DNA of 7,427 bases from Mariprofundaceae bacterium (GTDB lineage: Bacteria; Pseudomonadota; Zetaproteobacteria; Mariprofundales; Mariprofundaceae), in contig JAUZQR010000076.1 in NCBI GenBank assembly GCA_030950865.1, forward strand, positions 1 through 7,427, given 5' to 3'. Shown piece by piece: positions 4,428 through 7,427 of the stretch. Numbering within the stretch: position 1 is the stretch's first letter; each line of letters opens with the position of its first letter. The notes under the pieces are model-generated. The model made no database searches and had not been told where the DNA came from. It saw only the letters and a program-made list of their open reading frames with translations. The translations under genes and the position numbers were made by a program.

Positions 4428-7427
4428 ATGACTGAATTTAACCAAGAAGCTGATTTTGAAGCCGCTTTAATTGCGGTATTAAGCAATAAGGGCTGGGAAT
4501 CGCAAGTCATTAAAAACCCAACCGAGGCGGATTTATTGCAGAACTGGGCGGATATTCTGTTCAACAACAATTCAGGCATTGATCGCTTAAACGATGTGCC
4601 GCTAAGCAGCAGCGAAATGCAGCAGATTATTGAGCAAATTCATGAGCTTAAAACGCCGCTTAAACTCAATGGCTTTATTAACGGCAAAACCGTGAATATC
4701 ACCCGCGATAACCCCGCCGATAAGCAGCACTTGGGTAAAGAGATCAGCTTGGAGATTTACGACCGCCAAGCTATTGCCGCTGGGCGTAGCCGTTATCAAA
4801 TCGTGCAACAACCCCGCTTTAATAAAAATGCCGCTAAAAAATCTAAACTCATGCGTGACCGCCGTGGTGATGTGATGCTGTTGATTAACGGGTTGCCTGT
4901 GATCCATATCGAGCTGAAACGCAGCGGCATCCCCGTAAGCCACGCCACGAATCAAATCGAAAAATACACCGATGAAGGCGTGTTTACGGGTTTGTTTGCC
5001 TTGGTGCAGGTGTTTGTCGCCATGTCGCCCAGTGACACGCTGTATTTTGCCAATGCGGGGCAAGAGGGGCGTTTTAATAAGGATTATTTTTTTCATTGGG
5101 CTGATTTTAATAACGAGCCTGTGAATGATTGGAAGGATATTGCCTCGACTTTGTTGTCGATCCCGATGGCACACCAGCTGATTGGTTTTTATACCGTTGC
5201 CGATGGCTCGGATGGTGTGCTGAAGGTGATGCGCAGTTATCAGTATTACGCGGCGAATGCGATTTCTGATAAGGTCGCCAAAACCCACTGGGCTGATAGT
5301 TTTAATAAGCACAATCAATTGGGCGGTTATGTGTGGCACACTACAGGTTCGGGCAAAACGATGACCAGTTTTAAATCGGCACAACTGATTGCCCAATCCA
5401 AAGATGCTGATAAGGTGGTGTTTTTAATGGATCGCATTGAGCTGGGGGTGCAATCGCTGCGTGAATATAAAGGCTTTGCAGGTGACAGCCAAGACGTGCA
5501 AGCCACCGAGAACACCCATGTATTGATCACCAAATTAAAAAGCGCTGATCCTGCCAATACCTTGATTGTTAGCTCGATTCAGAAAATGAGCAATATCAAT
5601 GAGGACGTTGGCGTATTGCAAAGCGATGATATTGAACTGATTAACGCCAAGCGACTGGTGTTTATTGTTGATGAGGCACACCGCTCGACCTTTGGCGATA
5701 TGCTCATCACCATTAAAAAAACCTTTCCCGCGGCGATTTTTTTTGGCTTTACAGGCACGCCCATCCAAACCGAAAACCAAAAGAAAAAGAACACCACCAG
5801 CAGTGTGTTTGGGGATGAATTGCACCGTTACAGCATAGCCGATGGGATTCGCGATAAAAATGTCTTGGGTTTTGATCCTTATATGGTGACGACCTTTAGA
5901 GATAAAGACTTACGCCGTGCTGTGGGTTTGTTAAAAGCCAAGGCAAACAGCGAAAGCGAAGCCTTTGCCGACCCGAAGAAAAAAGCCATTTTTAATCGGT
6001 ATATGAATGATGTATCTATGGCGGGTTATAAAGATGGTTTAGGCAACTACATAAAAGGTATCGAAGACGAGATACCGCCCTCACAATATGGTGAAACCCA
6101 TAAACAACAGGTGGTTGCCGATATTTTGGATAACTGGGTGACGCTGAGCCAAGGCAATAAATTTCATGCGATTTTAGCCACACACAGCATTACAGATGCC
6201 ATTGATTATTATCGTCGCATCAAACAAGCCCAGCCTGAACTAAAAATCACCGCCTTGTTTGACCCGCATATCAACGAAGGTGAGGATTATCAGACCACTA
6301 GCAAATTCAAACAAGACGGCTTGCTGGAAATCATCGACGACTATAATCAACGCTATGAACAAGCGTTTGATTTAGCCAGTCACGGCAAATTTAAAAAAGA
6401 TTTATCCGCACGTCTGGCACATAAAAAGCCGTATTTACGCATCACCCACTCACCAGAGCAACAGCTTGATTTGCTGATTGTGGTCGATCAAATGCTCACT
6501 GGTTTTGATTCTAAATGGCTCAATACCTTATATTTAGACAAGGTGCTGACCTATGAAAATATCATTCAAGCATTCTCACGAACCAACCGCTTGTTTGGAC
6601 CTGATAAACCCTTTGGCACGATTCGCTATTATCGTTATCCGCATAGCATGGAACGCAATATTGATGAGGCAGTCGCCCTCTATTCAGGCAATAAAGTGAT
6701 GGGCTTGTTCGCCGATCAACTTGAGACCAATCTGCAAAAAATGAATGAAACCTTTGCAAAAATAGCAACCTTGTTTAGCAATGCGGGGGTTCATAACTTT
6801 GAAAAATTACCCGATAACAGCGCAGAGCGTGGGCAGTTTGCCAAGCTGTTTCGCTGTTTTAATGAGTCTTTAGAAGCAGCAAAAATTCAGGGCTTTATGT
6901 GGGAAGACAATACGCTTGCACTGGATGAAAATACCTATCTGGTGTTGGCATTACGTTATAAAGAGTTAGCAAGCAGTGGCGACGGCAGTGGTAGCGGTGG
7001 CAATGATGTCCCCTTTGATATTGACGGACACTTGACTGAAATAGATACGGGCAAGATCGACACGGATTATATGAATAGCCGTTTTGATAAATACCTTAAA
7101 AGCTTATCCTCTGGTGCGAATGCGGTTGAGATTCAAAACACAGTAGACGCATTGCATCAGTCGTTTGCCAGCCTAACGCAAGAAGAACAAAAGTTTGCCG
7201 ATATTTTTCTACGCGATGTACAACGCGGTGATATTACGCCGCAAGCGGATAAAACCTTTAGAGATTATATTACTGAATATCAACGTAACGCCCAAAACAG
7301 CCAAGTCAGTGCATTGGTAGATTTATTGGCAGCCGATGCCACTGAGTTTAGAGACAAACTTAATGCGATGATAAATTCGCCTGTAACGAATGCCAATATC
7401 AATGAATTTGGTCGTTTTGATGCCTTA
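4428..7427 (+). CDS. hsdR: Type I R-M restriction subunit HsdR, 3' end outside window
   Basis: This is the ATP-driven translocase and endonuclease subunit that cuts DNA lacking the cognate methylation. The frame is open for exactly 1000 codons to the window edge with no stop. The nuclease domain shows D148, E162-L-K164 (PD-(D/E)xK type) and QIEKY at 176-180 (QxxxY). The motor domains show Walker A TTGSGKT with K310, DEAH at 415-418, FGFTGTP at 439-445, QMLTGFD at 688-694 and QAFSRTNR at 714-721. The residues correspond to D151, E165, K167 and K313 of EcoR124I with a constant offset of 3. A Gly/Ser-rich linker follows at about 857-864 before the C-terminal helical region that contacts the methylase. 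Relatives have about 1000-1040 residues, so only a short tail is probably missing. ATG 4428 is the first start after an in-frame TAA at 4419-4421. No clear ribosome binding site precedes it, so expression may depend on coupling to hsdS 13 bases upstream. Confidence 0.96.
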   Translation, partial: MTEFNQEADFEAALIAVLSNKGWESQVIKNPTEADLLQNWADILFNNNSGIDRLNDVPLSSSEMQQIIEQIHELKTPLKLNGFINGKTVNITRDNPADKQHLGKEISLEIYDRQAIAAGRSRYQIVQQPRFNKNAAKKSKLMRDRRGDVMLLINGLPVIHIELKRSGIPVSHATNQIEKYTDEGVFTGLFALVQVFVAMSPSDTLYFANAGQEGRFNKDYFFHWADFNNEPVNDWKDIASTLLSIPMAHQLIGFYTVADGSDGVLKVMRSYQYYAANAISDKVAKTHWADSFNKHNQLGGYVWHTTGSGKTMTSFKSAQLIAQSKDADKVVFLMDRIELGVQSLREYKGFAGDSQDVQATENTHVLITKLKSADPANTLIVSSIQKMSNINEDVGVLQSDDIELINAKRLVFIVDEAHRSTFGDMLITIKKTFPAAIFFGFTGTPIQTENQKKKNTTSSVFGDELHRYSIADGIRDKNVLGFDPYMVTTFRDKDLRRAVGLLKAKANSESEAFADPKKKAIFNRYMNDVSMAGYKDGLGNYIKGIEDEIPPSQYGETHKQQVVADILDNWVTLSQGNKFHAILATHSITDAIDYYRRIKQAQPELKITALFDPHINEGEDYQTTSKFKQDGLLEIIDDYNQRYEQAFDLASHGKFKKDLSARLAHKKPYLRITHSPEQQLDLLIVVDQMLTGFDSKWLNTLYLDKVLTYENIIQAFSRTNRLFGPDKPFGTIRYYRYPHSMERNIDEAVALYSGNKVMGLFADQLETNLQKMNETFAKIATLFSNAGVHNFEKLPDNSAERGQFAKLFRCFNESLEAAKIQGFMWEDNTLALDENTYLVLALRYKELASSGDGSGSGGNDVPFDIDGHLTEIDTGKIDTDYMNSRFDKYLKSLSSGANAVEIQNTVDALHQSFASLTQEEQKFADIFLRDVQRGDITPQADKTFRDYITEYQRNAQNSQVSALVDLLAADATEFRDKLNAMINSPVTNANINEFGRFDAL

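Noticed and set aside
4602..5396. A 264-codon open frame on the minus strand
   Set aside because: It lies wholly inside hsdR, opposite the nuclease domain and Walker A motif. Its sequence has no recognisable domain, and the + strand frame carries all the conserved motifs.
5535..5825. Minus-strand open frames of about 70-96 codons
   Set aside because: They lie opposite the DEAH and FTGTP region of hsdR and have no independent start signals.
1..7427. A larger or novel defence system (for example BREX, DISARM or a type I locus with extra genes)
   Set aside because: Only the three canonical type I subunits are present, adjacent and overlapping, with no extra gene between or before them. Genes to the right of hsdR are outside the window.

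Overview
The window holds one type I restriction-modification (R-M) locus, read left to right on the + strand in the order hsdM - hsdS - hsdR, behind an AT-rich leader of about 600 bases with no convincing gene. hsdM (603-3200) encodes the adenine methyltransferase subunit, hsdS (3197-4414) the DNA-recognition subunit, and hsdR (4428 to the window end) the nuclease/translocase subunit. hsdR is cut by the window edge after exactly 1000 codons, probably a few tens of residues short of its natural end. hsdM and hsdS overlap by 4 bases (ATGA), and hsdS and hsdR are 13 bases apart, so the three are very likely one transcription unit.

The gene products are expected to form an M2S1 methylase that marks adenines in a split asymmetric target, and an R2M2S1 complex that translocates unmodified DNA with ATP and then cuts it. 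All diagnostic catalytic residues can be read: AGEFYTP, DPTSGSGS and NPPY in HsdM; a two-half HsdS with repeated conserved segments around two target-recognition domains; D148...E162-L-K164, Walker A K310, DEAH and the later helicase motifs in HsdR. The spacing of these HsdR residues matches EcoR124I (D151/E165/K167/K313) with a constant offset of 3, so the system appears intact. It is not a new kind of system.

The less ordinary points are: an HsdM of 865 residues, roughly 350 longer than the classical subunit, with a charged, probably coiled-coil C-terminal extension; a small tandem array of 7-base units in the first codons of hsdS, where gain or loss of one unit would destroy the reading frame; a TTG start for hsdM forced by an upstream in-frame stop; compositional patchiness of the HsdS recognition domains; and interlocking CCTAA/TTAGG inverted repeats in the leader.

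Mixed composition (about 15-25% G+C by hand count in the first 120 bases, about 45-53% in the conserved parts of the genes) and the protein style suggest a Gammaproteobacterium of moderate G+C. This is a weak inference, since type I loci move horizontally. No rRNA, tRNA, CRISPR array, insertion sequence or integrase gene was seen.
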